Positions 1-8,766 of a stretch of DNA of 64,000 nt are shown piece by piece; position 1 is the stretch's first letter; every line of letters starts with the position of its first letter. This stretch comes from Flavobacteriales bacterium ALC-1 (GTDB taxonomy: Bacteria > Bacteroidota > Bacteroidia > Flavobacteriales > Flavobacteriaceae), in the NCBI GenBank assembly GCA_000171875.1, contig ABHI01000003.1, positions 434,001 through 498,000 of the forward strand. The letters are read 5' to 3'. The notes under the pieces are model-generated. The model did not search any database. It worked only from the letters and a program-made list of their open reading frames with translations, and was not told the origin of the DNA. Made by a program: the position numbers and the translations under genes.

Positions 1-720
1 TAGTTCTAATATACCATCTTCTTTTGTTGGCATAAGCGCTACAGTACCAACAACATTTTCATCTTTCATTGCAAAAAAGATAAAACCGCCTTTATCAATA
101 ATGTATGTGTTTGGTTTGCTTAAAACCTCTTCATCAAATGGTTCTACATAAAAAAAAGTTTTTAACCATTCAATATTTAAATCGTAAAATGCCCTTTTGT
201 GTTTAGCTTTATAAGCTATTATAGTTACATTATTTTTCATACTTGGGTCTATGTTATTTATTATCATTTCACTAAAATCTACCTGCTTAAAAGTGTTCTC
301 TAAGTGATTTATATGATCTATTAATGACTCTGATTGATATTTTGTTGTTTGCTTTATGGTTAGGTCTATAGCTTGCCATAAAGGCTTTATTTTTATTAGT
401 AGACGTTCTCCTTTATCCGTTAAAATGATAATTTTCTTTCGCTTATCTATTTTATCATTAAGTTGCTTTACATACCCTTTTTTGTTCAATTTATTTACAA
501 ATTGAGTTATTGCAGGTTGCGTAAATTTTAGCTGCTCAACGAGTTCAGAATTAGTTATTCCATCATAATTACTAATAGTTTTAAATGCAGGAAATAGGTA
601 AGGATCAAAGTCTATATTGTAAGTGTTATACACAACTTGTGTTTCTCGCATCATATATTCACTAACTCTTTTTAACCTAGAACCAATACCTAAATTGCCA
701 TAACCTCTTAATGAATCCAT
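1..720 (-). CDS. MarR-type regulator fused to a GNAT acetyltransferase domain (3' end cut by window)
   Basis: Reading the minus strand from an ATG at 720 gives 240 codons with no stop before the window edge, so the gene is partial. Residues about 30-110 look like a MarR winged helix: the motif SELVEQLKFTQPAITQFVN is the helix-turn-helix, and KIDKRKKIIILTDKG is the wing with the basic DKR signature. From about residue 165 the protein turns into an acetyltransferase-like region (NIEWLKTFF, then the strand FFAMKDENVVGTVALMP), which matches the start of a GNAT fold. MarR-GNAT fusions are a known architecture; the acceptor substrate cannot be told. It lies upstream of the hutG-like gene on the same strand, with 64 bp between them. 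Confidence 0.85.
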   Translation of the reverse strand, partial: MDSLRGYGNLGIGSRLKRVSEYMMRETQVVYNTYNIDFDPYLFPAFKTISNYDGITNSELVEQLKFTQPAITQFVNKLNKKGYVKQLNDKIDKRKKIIILTDKGERLLIKIKPLWQAIDLTIKQTTKYQSESLIDHINHLENTFKQVDFSEMIINNIDPSMKNNVTIIAYKAKHKRAFYDLNIEWLKTFFYVEPFDEEVLSKPNTYIIDKGGFIFFAMKDENVVGTVALMPTKEDGILEL

Positions 721-784
721 TATTGATAAATATTTATATAAGTACTTATGCAAATATAATAAAATAATTTTGAGTAAAGGAGTA

Positions 785-1798
785 TTATTTAACTCTAGAT
801 CGTATAAAATCAGTGATTAGATAGGTAATAAGTTTTCCAACTCTAGTTGTCGTCTTTTTTGTTGGTGCTGCTTCGCAGATATGCAAATAACATGCATTAT
901 TATGCTTACCAAAAAAATGTAAAAACTGTCTGGCTTGTTTAGCACTAAATCCACTAGGTGTCATAGCGCTACTAGGTATATTTTCAATAGCATCACAATC
1001 TATTTCAATCCCGAAATCTTTACTAGATACATGCTTTAAAGCCGTTTCTAATTCAGAGTTAAACTCTAATTCATTTCGTACTTCAATAGCTTCGTAGGTG
1101 TTGTATTTAACTTCTTTTAGTCTATTAAGTGTTTTAAATAGGGTTTCTGATGTGTAATTTTCATGCAAACCAAAAATGAAATAGTTTTTTAAAAACCCCT
1201 CAGTAAAGGCATAACTAAACCCATTGCCACTATGTCTGCCTTCTTCAGCTCTAAAATCTGAATGCGCATCAAAATTGATAACGTTAAGTTTACTGTTTTT
1301 TGCTAAAGCAGCACCCTTAATATTTCCGTAGGCGTTATTATGACCTCCTCCAATAATTATAGGAATCTTACCTGCTTTAACTATAGAAGACACTATATGT
1401 GTAACATCTTCATCTATTGTCTTTACAAATGCTCTAGCCTTAGATATATTCTTCTTTGTTGGTTTTAAGTCAACAAGCTCTCTATCCTTAATATAGTCCA
1501 AATGACCTAATACTAAAACACGTTTGGCGGAATTAAAACTATTATTTTGAATATTTAACAAAACTTTTATGGTAGCATCCCAAGCCTTGTAAGCTCCTGT
1601 TTTTCCGAAGTTTGCATAAACTCCTATATCTTCTTTAATACCAAAAAGAACATAGTCAACGTCCAAATCAGAAATGTCATCGTATATGTTAGTGAGTTTA
1701 GGTATAAACTGAATATGTTCTCCAAATTTTGATTCTCCTTTTCGCGCTTTTAATAATGAATCGCGATTTTTAGAAGTGAATAAAATGAGATTTTGCAT
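785..1798 (-). CDS. hutG: Arginase-family hydrolase, probable formimidoylglutamase
   Basis: This 337-residue protein carries the complete ureohydrolase metal site: H153 in GGGHNN, D177, H179 and D181 in FDAHSDF, and D267 and D269 in EIDCDAI. These six residues bind the two Mn ions in arginases, agmatinases and formimidoylglutamases. The probable reaction is hydrolysis of N-formimidoyl-L-glutamate to glutamate and formamide, the last step of one histidine-degradation route. The substrate is inferred from the nearby hutI gene (3385-4620) and from the usual pairing in Flavobacteriia; the motifs alone would also fit an agmatinase or arginase. A plus-strand gene and a convergent gene lie between it and hutI, so the two are not in one operon here. 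hutH and hutU are not in the window. Confidence 0.8.
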   Translation of the reverse strand: MQNLILFTSKNRDSLLKARKGESKFGEHIQFIPKLTNIYDDISDLDVDYVLFGIKEDIGVYANFGKTGAYKAWDATIKVLLNIQNNSFNSAKRVLVLGHLDYIKDRELVDLKPTKKNISKARAFVKTIDEDVTHIVSSIVKAGKIPIIIGGGHNNAYGNIKGAALAKNSKLNVINFDAHSDFRAEEGRHSGNGFSYAFTEGFLKNYFIFGLHENYTSETLFKTLNRLKEVKYNTYEAIEVRNELEFNSELETALKHVSSKDFGIEIDCDAIENIPSSAMTPSGFSAKQARQFLHFFGKHNNACYLHICEAAPTKKTTTRVGKLITYLITDFIRSRVK

Positions 1799-1892
1799 TT
1801 GGAAATTTATTTAAAATAAATGTACAGCTTTTACGTTAAACTCAAAGTATAATTTGAAAACAAGAAATTAACAATAATTAAAAACACAATTT

Positions 1893-2780
1893 ATGGAAAG
1901 TTCACAAAAAACAAGTACAGGATTAAAAGTAGGTTTAGGGATCCTATTAGTTTTATTTTTAGGAACTGCTTTTTATGCTTCAAAACTTTACACTGAAAAG
2001 CAAGAAACAGAAAAAACATTAATTAGCGAGAAGCAACAGGTAATGAATGATCTTAGCAACATGGCTCAAGAATATGATGCAGCTATTGCAGAAAGCGATG
2101 TTAAGAGTCAAGATTTAATTGCAGCAAGAGATCGTATTCAAGGTTTAATGGATTCATTAAAAATATCTCAAAATAGTGTAAATAGCTTGTGGAGATACAA
2201 AAAGAAATTTTTAGCCTTACAAGAAGAAATGGACGTTTTATTAGTTGAAAATGACCGTTTAAAAGGTGAGAATGAGTATTTAGCATCTTCTTTAGATAGC
2301 ACGCAAGTGCAGTTAGCTGAGCGTACCATGTTTACAGATTCATTATTAGTACAAAATACTGAATTAGCAACTGTTGTTGAAGGTGCAGCAGAGTTACAAA
2401 CAGTTGGTTTAATTGGTATGGGTGTTCTTGAAAGAAGTAGTGGTAAGCAAGTGCCAATGGAAAGAGCAAGACGTAGTGATAAAATTAAAGTATGTTTTAC
2501 AGTAGCTAAAAACACATTGACTGAAGCTGGTGACAAAGAATTATATGTACAAGTAATTGATCCTAAGAATAATGTTTTAGGTGCCAATGATCAAGTACAG
2601 TTTGATGACCAAGTTTTAAACTATAGCTTAATCAGTCGTTTTAACTATGAGAATAGAAACTTAAATATTTGTGAATATGTTTCTCGACCAGAAGATTCTA
2701 AATTTGAAGCTGGACGTTATAAGATAAATGTATTTAACGCTAAAGAATTAATATCTTCTTCAGAATTCGTTCTGAAATAA
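1893..2780 (+). CDS. Membrane-anchored coiled-coil protein of unknown function
   Basis: I do not recognise a named family. The 295-residue protein has a short cytoplasmic N-terminus and one membrane segment (VGLGILLVLFLGTAFYA, about residues 13-29). A long heptad-rich helical region follows (about 30-150, rich in E, K, Q and L), then a C-terminal domain (about 165-295) with beta-strand character and two cysteines (KVCFTV and NICEYVS). The layout suggests an envelope protein anchored in the inner membrane with a periplasmic coiled coil. It stands alone, divergent from the hutG-like gene and convergent with the gene at 2835, and ends at a clear shared hairpin terminator. Confidence 0.85.
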   Translation: MESSQKTSTGLKVGLGILLVLFLGTAFYASKLYTEKQETEKTLISEKQQVMNDLSNMAQEYDAAIAESDVKSQDLIAARDRIQGLMDSLKISQNSVNSLWRYKKKFLALQEEMDVLLVENDRLKGENEYLASSLDSTQVQLAERTMFTDSLLVQNTELATVVEGAAELQTVGLIGMGVLERSSGKQVPMERARRSDKIKVCFTVAKNTLTEAGDKELYVQVIDPKNNVLGANDQVQFDDQVLNYSLISRFNYENRNLNICEYVSRPEDSKFEAGRYKINVFNAKELISSSEFVLK

Positions 2781-2803
2781 AATTAATTATTTGATTGATA
2801 GTT

Positions 2804-2836
2804 AAAAATCCGGAAGCTTGCTTTCGGATTTTTTTT
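2804..2836. terminator. Bidirectional intrinsic terminator
   Basis: AAATCCG pairs with CGGATTT around a GC-containing inner stem and is followed by a run of eight T on the plus strand and an A-rich flank for the minus strand. It sits between the convergent genes ending at 2780 and 2835. Confidence 0.8.
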
Positions 2837-3410
2837 ATTGGCTTAATGCTAGTATACAGTCTTCTCGAATCTTCCATAATTCTTCAAAAGAATGTGGTAT
2901 ATCATTTTCTTCTATCCAAGATTTTAAAAATTGTTGGTGAAGATTCACTTTGTAATCACCAACTTGTTCAGCTTCTATTTTTTCTTCATAGATAACTGAA
3001 GCATAAAAAGCATCTGAAGCATTAGTTGATGTGAAATCAAAAATAGCGTCTTTGTATTTTAAATAGGTGTGCGCTTCTGGTAGGTATGCCAGTTGGTATT
3101 TTTCTAATACAGAACCAACTCCAAAAGTATTGATTGCATTCATTTTATATATGCCGATACATAATGAAATTGCACCCAAATTGTTTTCTACAGCTAGTTG
3201 CTTTAAAAAAGCATGTTTAGAAGAACAAGTTCCTTTTTGTTCTTTAAGTACTAAGCTAAAATCAGTTCTATCAAAGTTTCTACCATATGGAAGTTTTTTT
3301 ACAAAATTGCAAGCATCTGCATAGCTTAAAATATGATGCTCTAAAGATTGCTTAGATAAAACACCTCTATCAGAAATTTTAAAATTAAAGTAACTGTCCA
3401 TTGATAACAA
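2835..3410 (-). CDS. Transglutaminase-like cysteine protein coupled to hutI
   Basis: The 191-residue protein has a possible transglutaminase-fold triad in the right order and spacing: C62 in KGTCSSKH, H114 in EAHTYLKY and D125 in AIFDFTS. The motif GTCSSKHAFLKQLA resembles the nucleophile helix of transglutaminase-like enzymes. There is no signal peptide, so it is probably cytoplasmic. Its start lies inside the 3' end of hutI (26-bp overlap, or 17 bp if the second ATG at 3401 is used), so the two are probably translated together. The family assignment is by eye only. A function linked to histidine breakdown is possible but rests only on the gene order. Confidence 0.75.
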   Translation of the reverse strand: MLSMDSYFNFKISDRGVLSKQSLEHHILSYADACNFVKKLPYGRNFDRTDFSLVLKEQKGTCSSKHAFLKQLAVENNLGAISLCIGIYKMNAINTFGVGSVLEKYQLAYLPEAHTYLKYKDAIFDFTSTNASDAFYASVIYEEKIEAEQVGDYKVNLHQQFLKSWIEENDIPHSFEELWKIREDCILALSQ

Positions 3411-4620
3411 CTTGTTCTACAGGGTTATGAGCAAATGCATAAGGTATTTCACTATAGTGGTTAAGAGGTTTTGTGATAATTAAATTTGCCTTTTTTCCTC
3501 TGGTAATGCTACCATACATATTACTAATTCCCATAGCATATGCACCATTGATAGTAGCAGCGTTAATAGCTTCTTCTGGAGTCATTTTCAACTTTACACA
3601 TGCTGCGCTTACAACAAAATTCATATTACCGCTTGGAGCTGAGCCAGGATTATAATCTGTCGCTATAGCTAATGGCAAACCTGCATCAATGATTTGTCTA
3701 GCTGGAGTATAAGGAATACTTAAAAAATAAGAACATCCAGGTAAGGCCACAGGAATAGTGTTACTACCTTTTAGAGCTTTAATATCTTCAGTATTTAGTT
3801 CTTCTAAATGATCTACAGATAAGGCATTGTGTTTTACACCTAGAGCAACGCCACCAAGAATATTAAACTGATTTACATGAATTTTTGGACGTAAATTATA
3901 GTTTAATCCAGCTTTTAAAATAACTTCAGTGTCTTCAATACTAAAGTAGCCCTCTTCACAAAATACATCTATATAATGCGCAATATTTAATTTGGCTGCT
4001 TTTGGTATTAGTTCTTCAGTAATGAGCTTAATATAGTCTTCCTTTTTAGGTCTATATACTTCAGGAATGGCATGAGCTGCCAATAACGTGGGAATAATTT
4101 TCGCTAAACTCTCTTGTTTAATTCGCTTTATTACACGAAGCATTTTTAATTCAGCTTCAACAGTTAAACCATAACCTGTTTTAATTTCTACAGCTCCAGT
4201 CCCCATTTTAATAAGCTCGTTTAAACGTTTTATGGATTGGTTATATAAATCGTCTTCAGATGTATTTTGAAGTACTTTCGCTGAGTTTAAAATACCTCCT
4301 CCTTTATTCGCAATTTCAGCATAACTCAAGCCATTAATCCGATCAACAAACTCTGAAGTTCTATCACCAGCGTATACTGTATGAGTATGAGAATCGCACC
4401 AAGAGGGCAACACAATTTTGCCAGTTGCATCTATAACTGTTTCTGCTTCTAGATATTTATAATCTTCCATTTTACCATATTCTATAATGGTGTCGTGTTC
4501 AATATATACATAAGCATTTTCAAGTACAGGAAGCATTTTCATATCATTGCCTTTTATCACGGTTACATTAGAATCGTGAACTTGAAGTAATTGCTTTATA
4601 TTGGTAATGAGTATAGACAT
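3385..4620 (-). CDS. hutI: Imidazolonepropionase
   Basis: HutI hydrolyses 4-imidazolone-5-propanoate to N-formimidoyl-L-glutamate, the third step of histidine degradation, and belongs to the amidohydrolase superfamily. The 411-residue length is normal for the family. The metal-binding HXH is H78 and H80 in CDSHTHTVYAGDR. Other family signatures are GAVEIKTGYGL, LLAAHAIP, IDVFCEEGYF, and ATDYNPGSAPSGNM with the catalytic Asp. A fumC terminator lies upstream, so hutI should have its own promoter, and the transglutaminase-like gene overlaps its end. Cytoplasmic. Confidence 0.97.
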   Translation of the reverse strand: MSILITNIKQLLQVHDSNVTVIKGNDMKMLPVLENAYVYIEHDTIIEYGKMEDYKYLEAETVIDATGKIVLPSWCDSHTHTVYAGDRTSEFVDRINGLSYAEIANKGGGILNSAKVLQNTSEDDLYNQSIKRLNELIKMGTGAVEIKTGYGLTVEAELKMLRVIKRIKQESLAKIIPTLLAAHAIPEVYRPKKEDYIKLITEELIPKAAKLNIAHYIDVFCEEGYFSIEDTEVILKAGLNYNLRPKIHVNQFNILGGVALGVKHNALSVDHLEELNTEDIKALKGSNTIPVALPGCSYFLSIPYTPARQIIDAGLPLAIATDYNPGSAPSGNMNFVVSAACVKLKMTPEEAINAATINGAYAMGISNMYGSITRGKKANLIITKPLNHYSEIPYAFAHNPVEQVVINGQLL

Positions 4621-4662
4621 GCTATTGGCTTTTTGTAAAGATTGTCATTTTTTTGAACAAAA

Positions 4663-4694
4663 AAAAACGCTAATTAAATTTAACTAGCGTTTTA
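4663..4694 (-). terminator. Intrinsic terminator of fumC
   Basis: Read on the minus strand, AAACGCTA pairs with TAGCGTTT around a 12-nt AT loop, and a long T run follows. It lies 20 bp past the fumC stop and separates fumC from hutI. Confidence 0.8.
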
Positions 4695-4714
4695 TATAAT
4701 ATATTACGATAGGT

Positions 4715-6112
4715 TTACTTTAAACTACCAACCATGTCTTCTGGTTTTACCCATTCGTCATAATCTTCAGCAGTAACATAGCCTAGGTTTATGGCTTCTT
4801 CTTTTAGAGTTGTACCATTTTTGTGAGCAGTATTTGCAATTTCCGCCGCTTTGTAATAACCAATTTTAGTATTTAAAGCAGTCACTAACATTAATGAGTT
4901 GTTTAGTAATTCTTTAATTACAGAAAGATTAGGTTCTATGCCTTTGGCACAATTTTCATCAAAACTCACACAAGCATCACCAATTAATTGAGCTGATTGT
5001 AAGATGTTAGCTGCCATCATTGGTTTAAAAACATTAAGTTCGTAATGTCCTTGAGTGCCTCCAACAGTTACAGCTACATCGTTACCCATAACTTGTGCAC
5101 AAACCATGGTTAATGCTTCACACTGAGTAGGATTCACTTTTCCTGGCATAATAGAACTTCCCGGTTCGTTTGCAGGAATGATGATTTCTCCGATACCAGA
5201 GCGCGGACCAGAAGCCATCATTCTAATATCATTGGCTATTTTATTTAAAGACACAGCTAATTGTTTTAGAGCTCCATGCGTTTCTACAATGGCATCGTGT
5301 GCGGCTAAGGCTTCAAACTTATTTTCGGCTGTTATAAATGGTAACCCAGTAAACTCTGCAATATATTTTGCAACTAAAACATCATAGCCTTCAGGTGTGT
5401 TTAATCCAGTACCTACGGCAGTTCCTCCTAAAGCTAATTGACTTAGGTGTGCTAAAGTATTTTCAAGTGCTTTTAAGCCATGATCTAATTGTGATACATA
5501 TCCAGAGAATTCCTGGCCTAGAGTTAGTGGTGTAGCGTCCATAAGGTGCGTACGACCAATTTTTACACAGTCTTTAAATTCTATAGATTTATTATGTAAT
5601 GTATTGCGTAATTGAATGACTCCAGGAATCGTAGTTTGTACAACTTTCTTATAGGCTGCAATATGCATACCAGTAGGGAAGGTGTCATTTGATGATTGAG
5701 ATTTATTAACATCATCATTAGGCTGAATCGTTTTTTCTCCTTCACCAATTACATTACCTGCAATTTGGTGCGCTCTGTTAGCAACTACTTCATTGACATT
5801 CATGTTACTCTGGGTACCAGAACCCGTTTGCCAAATCACTAATGGAAACTGATCATCATGCTTTCCTTCTAAAATTTCATCACAAACTTGTGCAATTAAA
5901 TCGCGCTTTTCTTTTGCTAAAACACCTAGTTCACAATTAGTATAAGCCGCAGCTTTTTTTAAGTAAGCAAAACCATAAACCACTTCTAATGGCATAGAAG
6001 CTGGTGCGCCAATTTTAAAGTTATTACGAGAGCGCTCAGTCTGTGCTCCCCAAAGTTTATCAGCTGGGACTTTTACCTCTCCCATGGTGTCTTTCTCTAT
6101 TCTGTAACTCAT
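4715..6112 (-). CDS. fumC: Class II fumarate hydratase
   Basis: FumC reversibly hydrates fumarate to L-malate in the TCA cycle and is a cytosolic, iron-independent homotetramer. The 465 residues carry the superfamily signature [11 protein letters not shown] (318-328, the flexible catalytic SS loop). They also carry [10 protein letters not shown] (96-105), SSNDTFPT (140-147) and [15 protein letters not shown] with H189. Length and motifs are typical. It is a single gene with its own terminator, and a TAATTTTG promoter box lies 26 bp upstream of the start. Confidence 0.98.
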   Translation of the reverse strand: MSYRIEKDTMGEVKVPADKLWGAQTERSRNNFKIGAPASMPLEVVYGFAYLKKAAAYTNCELGVLAKEKRDLIAQVCDEILEGKHDDQFPLVIWQTGSGTQSNMNVNEVVANRAHQIAGNVIGEGEKTIQPNDDVNKSQSSNDTFPTGMHIAAYKKVVQTTIPGVIQLRNTLHNKSIEFKDCVKIGRTHLMDATPLTLGQEFSGYVSQLDHGLKALENTLAHLSQLALGGTAVGTGLNTPEGYDVLVAKYIAEFTGLPFITAENKFEALAAHDAIVETHGALKQLAVSLNKIANDIRMMASGPRSGIGEIIIPANEPGSSIMPGKVNPTQCEALTMVCAQVMGNDVAVTVGGTQGHYELNVFKPMMAANILQSAQLIGDACVSFDENCAKGIEPNLSVIKELLNNSLMLVTALNTKIGYYKAAEIANTAHKNGTTLKEEAINLGYVTAEDYDEWVKPEDMVGSLK

Positions 6113-6137
6113 TGTTTTGTTATTTTTATAAGCGCTA

Positions 6138-6145
6138 CAAAATTA
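6138..6145 (-). promoter_or_regulatory. Candidate -7 box for fumC (TAATTTTG)
   Basis: The minus strand reads TAATTTTG, an exact match to the Bacteroidota consensus TAnnTTTG, which would place the transcript start about 20 nt before the fumC ATG. I see no TTG at the usual -33 distance. Confidence 0.4.
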
Positions 6146-6241
6146 CTCATTTTGTAAGTCTTTAGGAATTGAAAAGGCGCTTTTGTTTGAAGATTTTTAA
6201 GGTCTAAACGTTGATAAGTTTTATTATCTATAACCTAAAAT

Positions 6242-6301
6242 TACGTAGTTCTACGTATTGATTCTCTATTTGTAAAAAACTAACTTCGTCTAACAACCGA
6301 T
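6242..6301 (+). repeat. 60-bp repeat copy 1, with palindrome TACGTAG-TT-CTACGTA
   Basis: The first 21 bp are identical to the copy at 23440-23499. AACTTCG and CCGAT are also shared at the same offsets without gaps. The 7-bp arms of the palindrome are perfect. It lies 30 bp before the accessory gene at 6331 and could be a regulator site in its promoter or the boundary of an inserted segment. Confidence 0.7.
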
Positions 6302-6330
6302 CCTATTGTTATAAGAAATTTTAGAAATCA

Positions 6331-7926
6331 ATGAAATTAGATCCAAAATTAGTCTGTAATATAGAGAATCAATCAAATTTTCAGTCATCTTATCACGGAA
6401 CAAAAGCAAGAGGTTCCTATAATACAATGCGATTTGTTATGAAGTTGCGAGATGATATTGTGCAAGCTATGAATTCAGAAGAGAATTCTTATGAAAAAAT
6501 ACAAGCATACTCAACTTATTTACATGAAAATATACATTGGTGGCAGCATGTGGGTTCAAATTTTGGTTTTATTTATAGTTTAAGTTACCCAGCAATTACT
6601 ATGACATCAATTGTTGACCTCAAAGAATTGTTAAAGAAAAAAATTACAGTTAAGCCATTAATTAAGTTTTATGATTCTAATAAAGAAGTTGTTAAAGAAT
6701 TAGTCATGTTAACATATAAATTTTATTGTATAAAACATGCTAAAAATTTTGCATTTGATAATAAGAATTTTAATGAAATTTTAAAAGATCGCAAAACATT
6801 TGTATCCTTAGGTTCATGTTACCATGTACTTTGGCAAATTTCAATATTGTCATTAACAACAGTAGATCCAAAGTATAAAATAATACCTAAAATTGAGAAA
6901 TGGGATGAAGAATTTCAGAGGTTGCTAGAAAATCAAGTAGAAGGTTTTGATATTATTAATAAAAAAATAAGAGTGTCTTCTATGGGGATTAGAGCTATAT
7001 ATGAAGGTCAAGCGATATTCAATCAATTACAATATTTAGCTTTTTCACTAGATGATGAATTGAGCTTTCAAGATTGCGAAAGAGCTGGAATGTTATATGG
7101 TGTTTATTATGAAGCATTCAATTTTTTTATTGAAACTACAACTTTTAAAAAACCCGATGGCTTTTTAAATTCTGTTGTTGGTTTATTTCTTTTGGTGTGT
7201 GATTTAGCTATAAATCCAACAAATGGCTTTCCGTTTGATATATACGATTACGAAAATTTCATAGTGAAGAATGACCCTGGAATGAGATTTACTAAAATGT
7301 GCTATTTCATAAATGAAAATAAGAGTGAATTCGAAAATGAAATTGATAAATACTCAAAGGATGAGTATAATAACATCTCAAAAAAATTAAGTGATTACTT
7401 GGGATGTATTTCGCCGAATGAGTGCGGTAAATTGATAAATAATTGGATTTCAGAACCCGAAATAAAGGATTTAATAAAAGACGAGGTCGACAGTAAATTA
7501 GTAAATAACCTTTTCCATATTAAATTATTCTTTTCAAAGTATTTGCAATTTCAAAATGATAAATACGAGCATCCTAATATTTTCTGTTGGATTGGATATC
7601 ATATGACACCTGCAAATAAAGATGTAGCTTATGCTGCTAAAATCTTTAATAAACATCGTGTGTTATTTCAAGTCGCTCCAGATGGAAATATAAAACCTTC
7701 CCTTTTTGAACATTTAGACGAGGCTAATACAGTAGAGGCATTTAATTTTTTCTATCGAAATAATATACTAGATGACTTAATTTTAAAATGGATCTGCGAG
7801 GAAGGAGAATTTCAATTTGACTATAATTGGCTTACACCATTTACTGATGACGAACAGATTAATCGTTTAAAAGAATATTTTGAGAGAATATTTGATTTTT
7901 CAATTGATAATATAAAGCCAATTTAA
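6331..7926 (+). CDS. Orphan protein with HEXXH motif, putative zinc metallopeptidase-like
   Basis: I do not recognise this 531-residue protein. It has no signal peptide or clear membrane segment and should be cytoplasmic. The sequence HENIH (65-69), followed by WWQH, matches the HEXXH zinc-binding helix, and E225 in AIYEGQAIF is a plausible third ligand of the gluzincin type. The rest is rich in aromatic residues, Lys and Asn, and is mainly helical. A second HE-free region (420-531) has GYHMTPANKDVAYAAKIFNKHRVLFQV. Its strong use of AAT, AAA and ATA codons and its isolation between fumC and a LolD gene suggest an acquired gene. Peptidase activity is an inference from two short motifs only. 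Confidence 0.7.
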   Translation: MKLDPKLVCNIENQSNFQSSYHGTKARGSYNTMRFVMKLRDDIVQAMNSEENSYEKIQAYSTYLHENIHWWQHVGSNFGFIYSLSYPAITMTSIVDLKELLKKKITVKPLIKFYDSNKEVVKELVMLTYKFYCIKHAKNFAFDNKNFNEILKDRKTFVSLGSCYHVLWQISILSLTTVDPKYKIIPKIEKWDEEFQRLLENQVEGFDIINKKIRVSSMGIRAIYEGQAIFNQLQYLAFSLDDELSFQDCERAGMLYGVYYEAFNFFIETTTFKKPDGFLNSVVGLFLLVCDLAINPTNGFPFDIYDYENFIVKNDPGMRFTKMCYFINENKSEFENEIDKYSKDEYNNISKKLSDYLGCISPNECGKLINNWISEPEIKDLIKDEVDSKLVNNLFHIKLFFSKYLQFQNDKYEHPNIFCWIGYHMTPANKDVAYAAKIFNKHRVLFQVAPDGNIKPSLFEHLDEANTVEAFNFFYRNNILDDLILKWICEEGEFQFDYNWLTPFTDDEQINRLKEYFERIFDFSIDNIKPI

Positions 7927-7932
7927 TTTTTC

Positions 7933-7959
7933 AAAGCAAAGTATATAATTATTTGCTTT
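7933..7959 (+). terminator. Weak hairpin after the HEXXH gene
   Basis: AAAGCAAA pairs with TTTGCTTT around an 11-nt loop just past the stop at 7926. The following T stretch is interrupted, so termination is likely but not certain. Confidence 0.4.
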
Positions 7960-8059
7960 AGTCTTTATTTATTTGAAAAATTCAGTAGGATTTTCTCTAA
8001 TTAATGTCTAATTTTTAAAGAGATCTTTGTTGATTATTTATATTCCAAAAAGGACATAG

Positions 8060-8722
8060 TTAACTTACAATTTTCCCATCTACCATAGTCAATTTTCGAT
8101 CTGCCATATCTGCTAAATCTTGATTATGAGTAACAATAACAAAGGTTTGTTTAAACTCATCTCTAAGCTTGAAGAATAACTTATGAAGTTGTTCTGCAGA
8201 TTCGCTATCTAAATTACCAGAAGGTTCGTCTGCAAAAATTATGTTAGGCTGGTTAATTAATGCTCTAGCTACAGCTACACGTTGCTGCTCACCACCAGAC
8301 ATACTATTTGGTTTATGGTCTATACGATCTTTTAAACCTAAATACGCTAATAACTCTTTAGCACGTTTCTCTGCTTCGTCTTTTGGTGTATTGTTTATAA
8401 ATGCAGGAATACAAACATTCTCTAAAGCTGTAAATTCTGGAAGTAGTTGGTGAAATTGAAAGATAAAACCAATGTTCTTATTTCTAAATTTTGCTAAAGC
8501 TTTATCATTTAACGACTTTATAGATTGTCCATTAATTGAAAGTTCTGTATCAGATGCATAGTCTGGCTTATCTAATGTACCTAAAATTTGAAGTAGTGTA
8601 GTTTTACCAGCACCTGAAGCACCAACAATAGAAATAATTTCACTTTCAGAAATAATTACATCTACACCTTTTAAAACCTTTAGGTCGTTATAGGACTTGT
8701 ATATATTTTTGGCTTTAATCAT
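8060..8722 (-). CDS. lolD: ABC transporter ATP-binding protein, LolD type
   Basis: The 220-residue ATPase has Walker [10 protein letters not shown] (34-42), a Q-loop in [18 protein letters not shown], the ABC signature [15 protein letters not shown], Walker [15 protein letters not shown] and the switch His in IVTHNQDLA. These features fit the LolD/MacB/FtsE group, whose members power lipoprotein release from the inner membrane or substrate export through a FtsX-type permease. The PSGNLD sequence favours LolD. No permease gene is adjacent, which is common for LolD in Bacteroidota. The exact substrate is not settled by sequence. Confidence 0.85.
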   Translation of the reverse strand: MIKAKNIYKSYNDLKVLKGVDVIISESEIISIVGASGAGKTTLLQILGTLDKPDYASDTELSINGQSIKSLNDKALAKFRNKNIGFIFQFHQLLPEFTALENVCIPAFINNTPKDEAEKRAKELLAYLGLKDRIDHKPNSMSGGEQQRVAVARALINQPNIIFADEPSGNLDSESAEQLHKLFFKLRDEFKQTFVIVTHNQDLADMADRKLTMVDGKIVS

Positions 8723-8766
8723 ATTAAAAACGAAAATACTATTTTAATATGAATTTGACCTTTTTT

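Noticed and set aside
2101-2587. Minus-strand open frames inside the coiled-coil gene
   Set aside because: They overlap a clearly coding plus-strand gene and have no start context or recognisable composition.
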